A DNA stretch of 13,463 bases from CAZXCK01 sp964639225 (GCA_964639225.1 CAZXCK010000118.1:1-13463); one strand, 5' to 3'; shown: positions 1 through 8,450, counted from the first letter of the stretch. The notes: a model not told the origin generated them from the sequence alone. Numbers and translations are program-made.

Positions 1-138
1 ACTATACTCCGCACCAATTTGTTAATCTGCATGACACCACCCGGCTTCCTGTAGCCTGCTGTACTTATGTTTTTATGCCGGGCGAGGCAGGTTTGCCCCC
101 AAATCCGAATGCACCTGGCCATATTGCACGCCTGCTAA

Positions 139-1236
139 TCAGTGCCAGCGCTCCAGCCGTTTGATGATCGCCAGTTGCTCCTCTTCGTCTTCCGTGCCCA
201 CCCACAGGAAAATCCCACGCGGATCGACGGCGTCCAGGAAACTTTCCAGCTCGCCCGGCTGCAGATCGACGATGACGCCCTTGCCCGCCGCCTGAATCTT
301 CTTAATCAGCGGCACCCACTGCATAATCGCCCGCTGATCGCCCATCTCCTGCACCCACTGAATACCGTTGATCTCCGGCAGGCTGAGAATGTGATCCAGG
401 TGACGCGCCACCCCGCGCCCATCCACATGATAGACAACATGCGTCATCGGCCCGATCTCTTTCTTCAGCGCCGGCAGGCTGAACTCCGCGAAGTGCGCCG
501 ATGAGATCATCGCCGAGAAATCGCAGCTCGGCACATGGAACTTGCCAAACGACGGCAGGCCAATCCAGCACACCGAGAGCTGCCCCGCCGCCTTCAGGAT
601 CGAGTCGAAATGGTCGAAAATCTGGTGGAAATCGGCGTTGGCGATGTCGATCAGGCGATGCGCCTGTTCCGGAGCCTCGATCAGGTCCAGGCACAGCCGC
701 TCCGTGCCGCGCCAGGCCATCGCGCAGTCCACACTGGGATGCAGATCGGTGTAACCCACCAGAAATTTCCCTTCGCAACGCTCGATGGCCGCCTGCATCA
801 GATGCTCAAGCGTCTTAAAATACTCGTTGTTCATGTCCAGTTGCAGTTTGTCCACGTCGTCCCAGTCATGGATGATAGGATGCGACCACGACGTAACCTC
901 GCCGTACGTCAGCTCTGCGCCATAAAACGCGGCGTACACATCCGGCCCCAGATTCGGGTCGAACACCGGAAACGTCTCGCCATGAAAGCGCTTGCCGGCG
1001 ACAGACTGCGCGTACTCCTCGACCCGCCGCTCAACCTCAAACCAGCGCTTTTTCTGCTCTTCCGGCGGCCTCTTGCCCTCTTCGCCGCCCAGGTTGAAGG
1101 CCGCATTGTGCGCGACAAAACGTACCGGCACGCGATCCAGAACCTCGCCCTCGTACCAGGCGTAAACACGTTTCATAGCCGCCTCAAAATCCGGCTTGCC
1201 TTCAAGTTCGATGTTCCACCAGTCTGTTGTCGTCAT
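139..1236 (-). CDS. URO-D-superfamily (uroporphyrinogen decarboxylase-like) protein
   Basis: About 365 residues, a normal length for the uroporphyrinogen decarboxylase/corrinoid methyltransferase fold. The C-terminal half has the typical barrel pattern: an acidic-pocket segment YHVDGRG (near residue 270), then HILSLPEINGIQWVQ and a closing LWVGTEDEEEQLAIIKRL. The N-terminal RQAGRY-type motif of genuine HemE is not seen, so a role in heme synthesis is unlikely. At the place where MtaA/MtbA-type methyltransferases carry a His-x-Cys zinc pair, this protein reads His-Val-Asp, so even the methyltransferase chemistry is uncertain. Start choice: an ATG at 1236 is preceded by AAGGA at a 7-nt spacing; the longest frame could start at 1269 (adding 11 residues) but has no comparable ribosome site. 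It is divergent from the histidine kinase and sits alone in the window. Substrate unknown; family assignment is by sequence recall. Confidence 0.8.
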   Translation of the reverse strand: MTTTDWWNIELEGKPDFEAAMKRVYAWYEGEVLDRVPVRFVAHNAAFNLGGEEGKRPPEEQKKRWFEVERRVEEYAQSVAGKRFHGETFPVFDPNLGPDVYAAFYGAELTYGEVTSWSHPIIHDWDDVDKLQLDMNNEYFKTLEHLMQAAIERCEGKFLVGYTDLHPSVDCAMAWRGTERLCLDLIEAPEQAHRLIDIANADFHQIFDHFDSILKAAGQLSVCWIGLPSFGKFHVPSCDFSAMISSAHFAEFSLPALKKEIGPMTHVVYHVDGRGVARHLDHILSLPEINGIQWVQEMGDQRAIMQWVPLIKKIQAAGKGVIVDLQPGELESFLDAVDPRGIFLWVGTEDEEEQLAIIKRLERWH

Positions 1237-1269
1237 CTTCATATCCTTCATGCGCCGTTGCGCTGGCAT

Positions 1270-1482
1270 GCACTCGCAGAATCTTCATAGTTGATTAATG
1301 TTGCATATTTGACTCGTTACCGCAAGTTCCACACCAGCGGCTGATTCCCCCCCCGATTAATAATCGATTTTCGCCGGACCTATGTACATAGAGTGATAAA
1401 TGCGGTTATAATTGAATTGAGGAGAAGGTGACCTCTTTACATTGCTATATACTAAAACAATAGTTCGGCGAGGACGCGGACC
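1270..1482. promoter_or_regulatory. Divergent intergenic region with two short palindromes
   Basis: Non-coding stretch between the URO-D-like gene (minus) and the histidine kinase (plus). It is more AT-rich than its surroundings. It contains a 13-bp palindrome CGATTAATAATCG at 1354-1366 and a 12-bp palindrome CTATGTACATAG at 1380-1391, preceded by a run of eight C at 1347-1354. These could be operators for either divergent gene, but no specific regulator family can be named from them. Confidence 0.4.
1383..1412 (+). promoter_or_regulatory. Candidate promoter for the histidine kinase
   Basis: A perfect -10 box TATAAT at 1407-1412 lies 18 nt after TGTACA (1383-1388), which matches four of six -35 positions. 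The -35 overlaps the 12-bp palindrome at 1380-1391, the arrangement expected for repression by a dimeric regulator. This is a consensus match only; the transcript would have a roughly 100-nt leader before the kinase start. Confidence 0.4.
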
Positions 1483-1521
1483 ATGTGCAATTCAGCGATT
1501 ACGGGTAAAGGCTGCCATTGA
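1483..1521 (+). CDS. Possible 12-residue upstream ORF coupled to the histidine kinase
   Basis: A tiny frame, MCNSAITGKGCH, starts at an ATG preceded by GAGGA with 8-nt spacing. It ends in a TGA that shares one base with the kinase ATG at 1521. The geometry would allow translational coupling. At this length the ORF could be chance, and no family resemblance is visible. Confidence 0.25.
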   Translation: MCNSAITGKGCH

Positions 1522-3131
1522 TGAAACCCGGCCAAACGCGCCTGCCCGCACTGATAAACCGCGCCCACTGCTTTCTGGCGCAGTTGCTGCTCGGCCAACA
1601 GACGCCATCCCCGAATAGCACATCACAACAACCTGCGCCAGACGATCCCCGGACACCAGACACCAGCGAACACTACAAACTGTTGACGCGGCTTTACTCC
1701 GATTATGTGCTGCTGCATTCGGTAGCGCCGGATGGCACACTGGGCGTCGAATGGGTCATCGGCGACTCGTTCGAGGCGCTCACCGGCTACAAACCCGACG
1801 AAATCAGCTACTGGGATTCCGTCCACCCGGACGATATCGACACCGTCCGCCGCGACATCCAGCGCACGCTGGCCAACCAGAAAACCACCAGCGAATCCCG
1901 CCTCAAGGTCAAAGACGGTGGCTATATCTGGATCAGCAGCTCGCGCCAGCCCATCTGGGATGAAGCCGAAGGCCGCGTCGTTCGTTATTACAACATCGTC
2001 AAGGACATCACCGAACGCAAGTACATCGAAGAAGCCCTGCGCGCCAGCGAAGCGCGTCACCTGGCGCTGCTCAACGCCATACCCGATATCATGTTCCGCA
2101 ATCACCGGGACGGCACCTATCTGGATCACCATGCGGCCAATCCTCATGACCTGCTGGTGCCACCAGAGCAGTTTATGGGCAAAACAATCAGCGAGGTGCT
2201 GCCGCCCGATTTAGCGACGCAGTTCATGCAGAGTTTCGAGCAGGCGCTGGAAACGGGCAGAGAGGTTATTTTCGATTACGAACTGCCGATAAACGACACA
2301 ATCCGCTATTTTGAAGCGCGTGTGGTGGCCTGCGGGTCGGACGAGCTGATGACCATTGTGCGCGACATCACCGAACGCGAACAGGTCGAAAAACAGAAAT
2401 TCGAGCTGGCCCTCGAAAAAGAGCGCATGCGCCTGCTGACCGAGTTTGTCCAGGGCGCAGCTCACGAATTCCGCACACCGCTGTCGGTCATCAATTCCGG
2501 CGCCTACCTGATGGTCCGTGCCGATGACTACGACAAGCGAATGAAGAAAGCCCAGCAGATCGAGAGCTACGTCAACCGCATCACCGAACTCGTGGATACC
2601 ATGCTGACCATCACCCGCCTGGAGATCACCAATCCACTCACCTATGAGCCGGTTGACCTTGATATGCTGTTCAGAGAAACATGCCAGGTGATCAGACAGA
2701 AATTCAGCAGCACGCCAGAAATCCACTGCGAATATCCCGACCAACTACCGCGCGTCCTGGGCGACCCGCATTACCTGTCAATAGCCCTCGGTCATCTGAT
2801 GAGCAACGCCTGCCTCTACACACCTGCCGGCGGCGTCATCACCGCGTCATCCAGCGTCGCAGACGATCACATCAGCATTAAGATTTGCAACACCGGTCCC
2901 GGCATCCCACCAGACATGATCGACAATGTCTTTGATCTCTTCTGGCGCAAAGATGACATGCACTCGACGCCCGGCTTTGGCCTGGGCCTGCCCATCACCC
3001 GCCGCATCATCGAACTGCACAACGGCACCATCCGCATCAGCAGCCAGCCCGGCCAGCAGACCTGCGTCCACGTCACGCTGCCCACGCTGCCAGCCGAGGA
3101 CGCCGAACCGCGCGACGATCAGCCAACCTGA
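1521..3131 (+). CDS. Soluble PAS-PAS sensor histidine kinase
   Basis: About 536 residues. Order of parts (numbered from the TTG three bases upstream): PAS with PAC motif, about residues 55-167, ending YYNIVKDITERK; a second PAS, about 175-287, ending MTIVRDITERE; a short helical linker; HisKA dimerisation domain with the phosphoacceptor His316 in AAHEFRTPLSVI; HATPase_c with N-box Asn430 (HLMSNACLYT), G1 box NTGPGIP (458-464) and G2 box GFGLGLP (485-491). No membrane segment or signal peptide is visible, so it should be cytosolic and sense through its PAS domains; the ligand cannot be read. ATG 1521 or TTG 1518 are both possible starts, with AAAGG at 1507-1511. No response regulator lies beside it, so the partner is elsewhere. 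Its 3' end overlaps the convergent lysU by 13 bp. Confidence 0.93.
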   Translation: MKPGQTRLPALINRAHCFLAQLLLGQQTPSPNSTSQQPAPDDPRTPDTSEHYKLLTRLYSDYVLLHSVAPDGTLGVEWVIGDSFEALTGYKPDEISYWDSVHPDDIDTVRRDIQRTLANQKTTSESRLKVKDGGYIWISSSRQPIWDEAEGRVVRYYNIVKDITERKYIEEALRASEARHLALLNAIPDIMFRNHRDGTYLDHHAANPHDLLVPPEQFMGKTISEVLPPDLATQFMQSFEQALETGREVIFDYELPINDTIRYFEARVVACGSDELMTIVRDITEREQVEKQKFELALEKERMRLLTEFVQGAAHEFRTPLSVINSGAYLMVRADDYDKRMKKAQQIESYVNRITELVDTMLTITRLEITNPLTYEPVDLDMLFRETCQVIRQKFSSTPEIHCEYPDQLPRVLGDPHYLSIALGHLMSNACLYTPAGGVITASSSVADDHISIKICNTGPGIPPDMIDNVFDLFWRKDDMHSTPGFGLGLPITRRIIELHNGTIRISSQPGQQTCVHVTLPTLPAEDAEPRDDQPT

Positions 3132-3619
3132 TCCTCGAAGCGCCCGCGCAGCATGTTGACCAGCCCGCCCGCGTCCAGGATGGCCTGTACCGACGCCGAC
3201 AGCGGCGGCATAACGAAACGCTGGCCCGCCGCCACGATCACCCCTGCCTCGCGGTTGATGGTAAGCGTGTCGCCAGTCCGCACGATCTGGCACAAACCCG
3301 GACACACAATCGGCAGCACGCCCTGATTGATGCAGTTGCGATAGTAAAGCCCGCCGAACGACTCGGCGATGATGGCCGTCACGCCGTTATACTTAAGCGC
3401 CGTCACGCCCTGCTCGCGGCTGCTGCCGCAGCCCCAGTTACGCCCGGCCACGATGACATCGCCCGGCTGCACCCGCCGCACGAAATCCGGGTCCAGGTCT
3501 TCCAGCGCGTGCGCGGCGATATCGGCTGGCGTTTGCAGCGTATACGTGTACTTGCCGGGGAAGATCACATCCGTGTTGATGTTATCCCCGTAAACATGGC
3601 AGCGATATCGAGTCGTCAT
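3119..3619 (-). CDS. lysU: Homoaconitase small subunit (LysU)
   Basis: 166 residues, the normal size for the swivel-domain subunit of homoaconitase/isopropylmalate dehydratase enzymes. Diagnostic segments are GDNINTDVI (11-19), GRNWGCGSSREQ (59-70) and YYRNCINQGVLPIV (92-105). With LysT it converts homocitrate through cis-homoaconitate to homoisocitrate. The loop after GDNINTDVIFPG, which discriminates substrates in this family, reads KYTYT. Family members can act on isopropylmalate instead, so the homoaconitase call rests mainly on the operon. The start ATG overlaps the lysT stop as ATGA. The open frame extends upstream through lysT, but the 3619 start is the one with the family N-terminus. 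It is the last gene of the operon, and its stop lies inside the end of the convergent kinase gene. Confidence 0.92.
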   Translation of the reverse strand: MTTRYRCHVYGDNINTDVIFPGKYTYTLQTPADIAAHALEDLDPDFVRRVQPGDVIVAGRNWGCGSSREQGVTALKYNGVTAIIAESFGGLYYRNCINQGVLPIVCPGLCQIVRTGDTLTINREAGVIVAAGQRFVMPPLSASVQAILDAGGLVNMLRGRFEDQVG

Positions 3620-4872
3620 GCTAACAGTTCTCCCGGATGAGTAATGCAGCCTGTCACCGCGCTGGCGGCGACCACATACGGATTCGCCAGATACACCGGC
3701 GCGTTCGGCGTGCCCATGCGCCCGTTGAAGTTGCGGCTGCCCGTGCTGATCGTCGCCTCGTCCGGCGCGGGCACGCCCAGATGATTGCCCATGCACGGCC
3801 CGCAGCCCGGCGTGCCGATGGACGCCCCGGCTTCGATCAGCGTTGTCAGCGTGCCGTCCTCGGCCATGCGCCGCAGAATCTGCGCGCTGGCCGGGATCAC
3901 CAGCAGCCGCGAGCGCAGCCGTTGCCCGCGCACCACCTGCGCCGCCGCCGCGATATCCGCATAGCGCCCGCCGGTACACGTGCCGATAAACGCCTGCTGG
4001 ATGGGCTGGCCCAGCGCATCAGACAGCGTCCTGACCTGGTCCGGCTGGTGCGGGAAAGCGATCTGCGGCTCCAGCGCGGCCACGTCGAGCGCGTGCTCGT
4101 GGCTGTAGACCGCGTCCGCGTCCGGGAACAGCGGCGTGTATTCGCGGGTGCGCCGCGCTTCGAGAAAGTCATAAACCGTCGGGTCAGGCGGCATATAGGC
4201 CGTCATCGCGCCGAACTCGGCCATCATATTCGTCAGCACCGGGCGCTCATCGACCGACAGCGCACCCACTGTATCCCCGGCGAACTCGATGCAGCGATAA
4301 CCGCCGCCGTCCACGCCGCAGTCGCCCAGCAGCCGCAGCGCGATGTCTTTGGCCGTCACCCCCGGCGACGGCGCGCCGTTGAGCGTCACCCGCATCGACT
4401 CCGGCACGCGCAGCCATAACTCACCGGTGGCCCACAGCGCCGCCAGTTCGGTGCGGCCCACACCCACGCCCAGCGCCCCCAGCCAGCCGAAATGCGTCGT
4501 GTGGCTGTCCGCGCCCAGCACCACCTCGCCGGGCAGCACCAGCGCTTCCTCGCTGATGACCTGATGGCAGATACCCCGCCCCACCTCGAAGAAATGCCCG
4601 ATGTTCTGCTGGCGCACCCATTCGCGGATTTCGGCGTGGTTGCGGGCGTGGAGCGTCGTCGGCGCGGGCGCGGCGTGGTCCAGCGTGATGGCGACTCGCT
4701 CCGGACGGACCACACGCGGCGCGCCGATCTCGTTGAAAATGCGCCGGATAGCCGCCGAATTATCGTGGCTGAACACCAGGTCCGGGCGCACGTCGAGCAC
4801 ATCCCCGGCCCGTGCCGTCTCCACGCCAGCGGCCCGCGCCAGCGCCTTCTCGGCGAACGTCAGGCCCGTCAT
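3616..4872 (-). CDS. lysT: Homoaconitase large subunit (LysT)
   Basis: 418 residues, the size of the archaeal/Thermus-type large subunit of the 3-isopropylmalate dehydratase/homoaconitase family. The three cysteines that hold the 4Fe-4S cluster are visible: Cys299 in GTCTGG, and Cys357 and Cys360 in CGPCMG. Other family signatures are SHDNSA (35-40), GADSHTTHFG (120-129) and the substrate-binding STGSRNFNGRMG (376-387). It forms the catalytic heterodimer with LysU. In this operon homoaconitase is the expected role, giving homoisocitrate for the alpha-aminoadipate route; a leucine-pathway or dual role cannot be excluded from sequence alone. The start overlaps the homocitrate synthase stop by 4 bp (ATGA), with GAGGT about 9 nt upstream. 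Confidence 0.93.
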   Translation of the reverse strand: MTGLTFAEKALARAAGVETARAGDVLDVRPDLVFSHDNSAAIRRIFNEIGAPRVVRPERVAITLDHAAPAPTTLHARNHAEIREWVRQQNIGHFFEVGRGICHQVISEEALVLPGEVVLGADSHTTHFGWLGALGVGVGRTELAALWATGELWLRVPESMRVTLNGAPSPGVTAKDIALRLLGDCGVDGGGYRCIEFAGDTVGALSVDERPVLTNMMAEFGAMTAYMPPDPTVYDFLEARRTREYTPLFPDADAVYSHEHALDVAALEPQIAFPHQPDQVRTLSDALGQPIQQAFIGTCTGGRYADIAAAAQVVRGQRLRSRLLVIPASAQILRRMAEDGTLTTLIEAGASIGTPGCGPCMGNHLGVPAPDEATISTGSRNFNGRMGTPNAPVYLANPYVVAASAVTGCITHPGELLA

Positions 4873-6163
4873 TGTTCGACCACCTCGCCGCGCAGCAGGG
4901 CGTCGATCTCGCTCATGCTCAGTGGCTGCACGTCGGCACGCGCCTTGATGACGCGCGTGATCGCCTGCACCGTGTCCCGGTCCAGATTCAGGCCCAGTTC
5001 GCGCGCCCGCCCATCGACCGCGTTCCAGCCGGTCAGCCGGTGGCCGATGCTGATCTCGCGCCGGATGCCAAAGTCCGCCGGGTTGATGGCCTCATACGTG
5101 CTGGGGTCGGCCAGCACTGCTTTGGCGTGAATCCCGGCTTTGTGGATAAACGCGCTCGACCCCGTAATGTAGTTGCTGAACGGAATCTCGATGCCGCAGT
5201 GCCGGGCGATCAGCGCGTCCAGCACCGGCAGCAGATGCAGCGTGTACTTCTCGACATAAGCCCGGTCCAGCGTGTACAGCCGCGCGATCAGACCGCCCAG
5301 CGGCGTGATGCCGTTGCGCTCGCCGATGCCCAGCACAGTCGTGTCGATGTGCGTCGCGCCCGCTTCCAGGGCGGCGCAGGCGTTGGCGACGGCGCAGCCG
5401 CTGTCATTGTGACCGTGAAACTCCACGTCCAGCCCGGTGAGCTGCACCAGATGCCGCACCAGCTCGTAGACCTGGCTCGGCAGCGCCACGCCGACCGTGT
5501 CGGCCACACCCAGCCGGTCCACCAGACCCGTATCGGCCACCGCCAGGTACACCCGCAGCAGATCAGAGGCGCGGCTGCGAAAGCTGTCCTCGGTGCTGAA
5601 GCGCAGAATTACGTCCGGGGCCTGCTGCCGGACGAACGCCAGCACCTCAAAAGCGGCGTCGATCACCTGCCGGATGTCCTTACCGTGACTGTGTTCCATC
5701 AACTGCGGCGACGTGCCGATCACAATGTCGATGCCGTGCACGCCCGTATCCAGCGCACGCCGGGCGTCGTCCAGTGTGCAGCGGATATGCGTCAGGATGC
5801 GCGCCCGCAGCCCGGCGTCGATCACCGCGCGGATGTCGGCTTCGCTCTGCGGACTGGCACACGGCGACGTCATCTCGATCATCTCCACGCCGAACTCGTC
5901 CAGCAGCCCGGCGACTTCCAGCTTCTGCGCCGTCGTAAAGGTCGCCGTACTGAACTGCTCACCCTCGCGCAGCGTGCTTTCGATGATGGCGTANNNNNNN
6001 NNNNNNNNNNNNNNNNNNNNNNNNNNNNNNNNNNNNNNNNNNNNNNNNNNNNNNNNNNNNNNNNNNNNNNNNNNNNNNNNNNNNNNNNNNNNNAGGTCGC
6101 CGTACTGAACTGCTCACCCTCGCGCAGCGTGCTTTCGATGATGGCGTAGTTATCAAATGGCAT
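4869..6163 (-). CDS. hcs: Homocitrate synthase, interrupted by an artificial 100-N gap
   Basis: First enzyme of the alpha-aminoadipate route: acetyl-CoA plus 2-oxoglutarate give homocitrate. As deposited the frame is broken by 100 N and a repeated 55 bp. Dropping those 155 nt leaves 1140 nt, an uninterrupted 379-residue protein. In that corrected numbering: IIESTLREGEQF (8-19), with metal and substrate residues of the DRE-TIM family; LTHIRC; HSHGKD; metal-binding HGHND (198-202); GIGERNGITPLGG (227-239); and HKAGIHAKAV in the C-terminal regulatory part. The N-terminal motif closely matches the fungal/Thermus type of homocitrate synthase as I recall it, which favours homocitrate synthase over isopropylmalate synthase. 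The start at 6163 has GAGGAG 8 nt upstream, overlapping the lysK stop. Automated annotation will probably report two fragments or a pseudogene; I think the gene is intact. Confidence 0.93.
5939..6148. repeat. 55-bp perfect duplication flanking the N run (assembly artefact)
   Basis: Positions 5939-5993 and 6094-6148 are identical over 55 bp, and each copy abuts the N run or lies directly across it. The copies encode the same residues, YAIIESTLREGEQFSTAT. A 55-nt overlap between contig ends is what a de Bruijn assembler using k = 55 leaves behind. Merging the copies restores the homocitrate synthase frame, which a real 55-bp tandem duplication would not do. Confidence 0.95.
5994..6093. other. 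Assembly gap of exactly 100 N
   Basis: A run of 100 N, the conventional placeholder for a gap of unknown size. Both flanks carry the same 55 bp, so nothing needs to be missing. See the repeat entry and the homocitrate synthase entry for the frame evidence. Confidence 0.98.
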
Positions 6164-6175
6164 AGGTCAGGCTCC

Positions 6176-7270
6176 TCACAAACGGGCTAAAGCGGCACGC
6201 AGGACGCGCACAGCTTGCAGATATTCGTCCAGGTCGATGTGCTCATCGGGGGTGTGGTCCAGCGCGGAATCGCCCGGACCGTAGGCGATCATGGGGCAGT
6301 CCCACACGCGCCCCACCACATTCATATCGGATGTACCGGTCTTATGGACAAACGCGGGTCTGCCCCCCTCAGCGCGGATGGCGCCGCGAAACGCCCGGCT
6401 CAACGCCGAGTCGGACGCGCCGACGTAGGCGTATTCCATGCCGTGCGCGTCGATGGTCGCGCCGTCTACCGCGCACACCGCCTGTAAATCAGCCGCCAGT
6501 TCATGCGGATCGATGCCCGGCGGCAGCCGAAAGCCGACCGTCGCCGTCGCCCAGCCGTAAGCGCCATCCTGCCCGCTGTTGACGTTCTGCAGCGCAGCGT
6601 CCAGCCGCTCGAACAGCCGTTCCCGGCCCGCGTTGACGCCGTCCACGTAATCACGCACCGTCCGCCAGAACTCAAAGGCATGCTCCGGCGGCAGCGGAAC
6701 CTGCCCCGCGCTGTGCGCCAGCGGTCCGCGCCACGCCCAGTCGAGCAGCAGCCGTCCTTTGTAGCCCAGCGTGATACGATCCCAGCGCGACGGCTCGCCG
6801 ATGACGCACATCTCCGGCGACAGGCTGGCCGTGATATGCCGCGCCCCCTTGCTGGACGCCGCCTCTTCCTCGACCGCGCCCACGACGATCAGCCGCACGT
6901 TGTCGGGCAGGCGGGCCGAAGCCGCCGCCGCCGCGAACGTACACAGCGGACCCTTCGCGTCCACCGTGCCGCGCCCGTAGAGCACTCGCCCGTCCTGCCG
7001 TACTGCCGGATTGCCAGCGAACGTGTCGATATGCCCCAGCAGCACGATCTCACGCGGCCCTGCGCCAATCACGCCGACGGCGTTCCCGGCAGCGTCGATG
7101 TGCGCGTCGTCGTAACCGTGCCGCACCATCCACTCCACCAGAAACCCAACCGCCGCGCGCTCGTCATGCGACGGACTCGGAACACTCACCAGATCGCGCA
7201 GCAGTGACTCGCAGGCAGCGTCCGTCAGTTCCACCGGCCCATTAGCAGCCGTTACAGCATCAGACCTCAT
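6176..7270 (-). CDS. lysK: [LysW]-lysine hydrolase (M20 metallopeptidase, LysK)
   Basis: 364 residues, close to the size of LysK. It releases lysine from the C-terminal glutamate of the carrier LysW, the last step of the pathway; archaeal homologues also release ornithine. M20 dizinc-peptidase signatures are in order: GHIDT (79-83, His80 and Asp82), GTVDAKGPL (101-109, bridging Asp104), GAVEEEAASSKGA (131-143, catalytic Glu pair), GEPSRW (158-163) and a C-terminal HKTGTSDMNVVG with the last ligand. GAVEEEAASSKGA and KTGTSDMN are typical of the LysK branch rather than of ArgE or DapE. The start overlaps the end of lysJ by 11 bp, with a GAGG ribosome site 7 nt upstream inside lysJ. Only 12 nt separate its stop from homocitrate synthase. 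Confidence 0.94.
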   Translation of the reverse strand: MRSDAVTAANGPVELTDAACESLLRDLVSVPSPSHDERAAVGFLVEWMVRHGYDDAHIDAAGNAVGVIGAGPREIVLLGHIDTFAGNPAVRQDGRVLYGRGTVDAKGPLCTFAAAAASARLPDNVRLIVVGAVEEEAASSKGARHITASLSPEMCVIGEPSRWDRITLGYKGRLLLDWAWRGPLAHSAGQVPLPPEHAFEFWRTVRDYVDGVNAGRERLFERLDAALQNVNSGQDGAYGWATATVGFRLPPGIDPHELAADLQAVCAVDGATIDAHGMEYAYVGASDSALSRAFRGAIRAEGGRPAFVHKTGTSDMNVVGRVWDCPMIAYGPGDSALDHTPDEHIDLDEYLQAVRVLRAALARL

Positions 7271-8450
7271 GCAGCACCTCGCTCAGCGCCTCAACCACTC
7301 GCGCCAGTTGTTCACGCTCCACAATCAGCGGCGGCAGCAGACGCAGCACCGTTTTACCCGCCGACAGCGCCAGCACGCCGCGTTCCTGCAGGCCTTGCAA
7401 CACCGGCGTCACCCGGCCCCGCAGTTCGATGCCAATCATCAGGCCCAGGCCGCGTATCTCGCGCACGCCCGGCAGATTGCGCTCCCGCAGCTCGTCGATC
7501 AGCCAGCCACCGAGTTCGGTGGCGCGCGTTGGCGCGTCGATAGCGATCAGCGCCTCAAGCGTGGCGGTCGCCGTGGCGCTCGCCAGCGGATTGCCGCCAA
7601 ACGTGCTGCTGTGCGCGCCAGCCGGCATCGGCCCCAGGCTTTCCCGCCAGGCGACCGCGCCCATCGGCACGCCACCAGCGATGCCCTTGCCCAGCGTCAC
7701 CACATCCGGCACGATGCCCGCGTGTTCAAACGCGAACCAGCGCCCGCTGCGTCCCAACCCGGACTGCACCTCATCGACGACCAGCAGCGCGCCGCGCTCG
7801 TCGCACAACCGCCGCAGACCGCGCAGCCAGTCCGCGTCCAGCGGATGCACACCGCCCTCACCCTGCACCGCCTCAACGAAGACAGCCGCCGTGTCCTCGC
7901 TGATGGCCGCCTCGGCGTCGCTCAGGTCGGTGGCACTGATATGCGTCACCGAGTCCGGCGTCCAGCCCGCGAACATCTCGCGGTAACGCGGATTCCATGT
8001 CAGTCCCAGCGCGCCCATCGTCCGGCCATGAAAGCCGCGCCGCACCGCCACTATGCCACTACGCCCGCTGACCATCCGCGCCAGTTTGAGCGCCGCTTCG
8101 CTGGCCTCGGTGCCGCTGTTACACAGGAAGAAGCGGCCCATCTCTGCCGGCAGCACCCGACTCAGCGTCGCGTAGAGCTGCGCCCGGCGCGGGTTGTAGA
8201 ACATCTCCGGGCAGGTCATCAGCTCGGCGGCCTGCTGGCTGACCGCGGCCACGACTGCCGGGTGCGCATGTCCCAGGATCGCCACGCCCAGGCCAGCCGT
8301 CATATCCAGATATTCACGGCCCGCGTCGTCCCACACGGCGCAGCCCGCGCCGCGCACCAGCGTCAGCGGTCGCCGAGCATACGCGCCGGAGCCGTGCCGG
8401 TCTTCCCATTCGGTGACGCTCAGCGCGTCCAGGTGATGAGCCGCCGTCAT
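7260..8450 (-). CDS. lysJ: [LysW]-aminoadipate semialdehyde aminotransferase (LysJ)
   Basis: 396 residues, a class III PLP aminotransferase of the acetylornithine aminotransferase branch. It converts LysW-bound aminoadipate semialdehyde to LysW-bound lysine using glutamate. Seen in order: MTAGLGVAILGHAHP (50-64), NSGTEASEAALKLAR (111-125, phosphate binding), GFHGRT (139-144), VVDEVQSGLGRSG (224-236, cofactor Asp226), TLGKGIAGGVPMGA (252-265, Schiff-base Lys255) and HSSTFGGNPLA (280-290). By sequence alone it could be ArgD. The neighbours lysW, lysX, lysY, lysZ and lysK make the LysW-dependent role the best call, and a second role in ornithine synthesis is possible. It shares ATGA with the end of lysZ, with GGAG about 8 nt upstream. 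Confidence 0.92.
   Translation of the reverse strand: MTAAHHLDALSVTEWEDRHGSGAYARRPLTLVRGAGCAVWDDAGREYLDMTAGLGVAILGHAHPAVVAAVSQQAAELMTCPEMFYNPRRAQLYATLSRVLPAEMGRFFLCNSGTEASEAALKLARMVSGRSGIVAVRRGFHGRTMGALGLTWNPRYREMFAGWTPDSVTHISATDLSDAEAAISEDTAAVFVEAVQGEGGVHPLDADWLRGLRRLCDERGALLVVDEVQSGLGRSGRWFAFEHAGIVPDVVTLGKGIAGGVPMGAVAWRESLGPMPAGAHSSTFGGNPLASATATATLEALIAIDAPTRATELGGWLIDELRERNLPGVREIRGLGLMIGIELRGRVTPVLQGLQERGVLALSAGKTVLRLLPPLIVEREQLARVVEALSEVLHEV

Noticed and set aside
1..138. Terminator or gene end downstream of the URO-D-like gene
   Set aside because: Only weak GGGC/GCCC complementarity near 80-107 and no clear T tract on the minus strand; no coding signal seen in this stretch.
1427..1463. 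GTG-started micro-ORF after GAGGAG upstream of the kinase
   Set aside because: Only 11 codons, ribosome site too close, and no relation to the downstream frame.
5939..6148. Genuine tandem duplication or mobile insertion in homocitrate synthase
   Set aside because: The 100-N placeholder and the exact frame repair on merging point to an assembly artefact; no insertion sequence ends or target duplications of typical length are seen.
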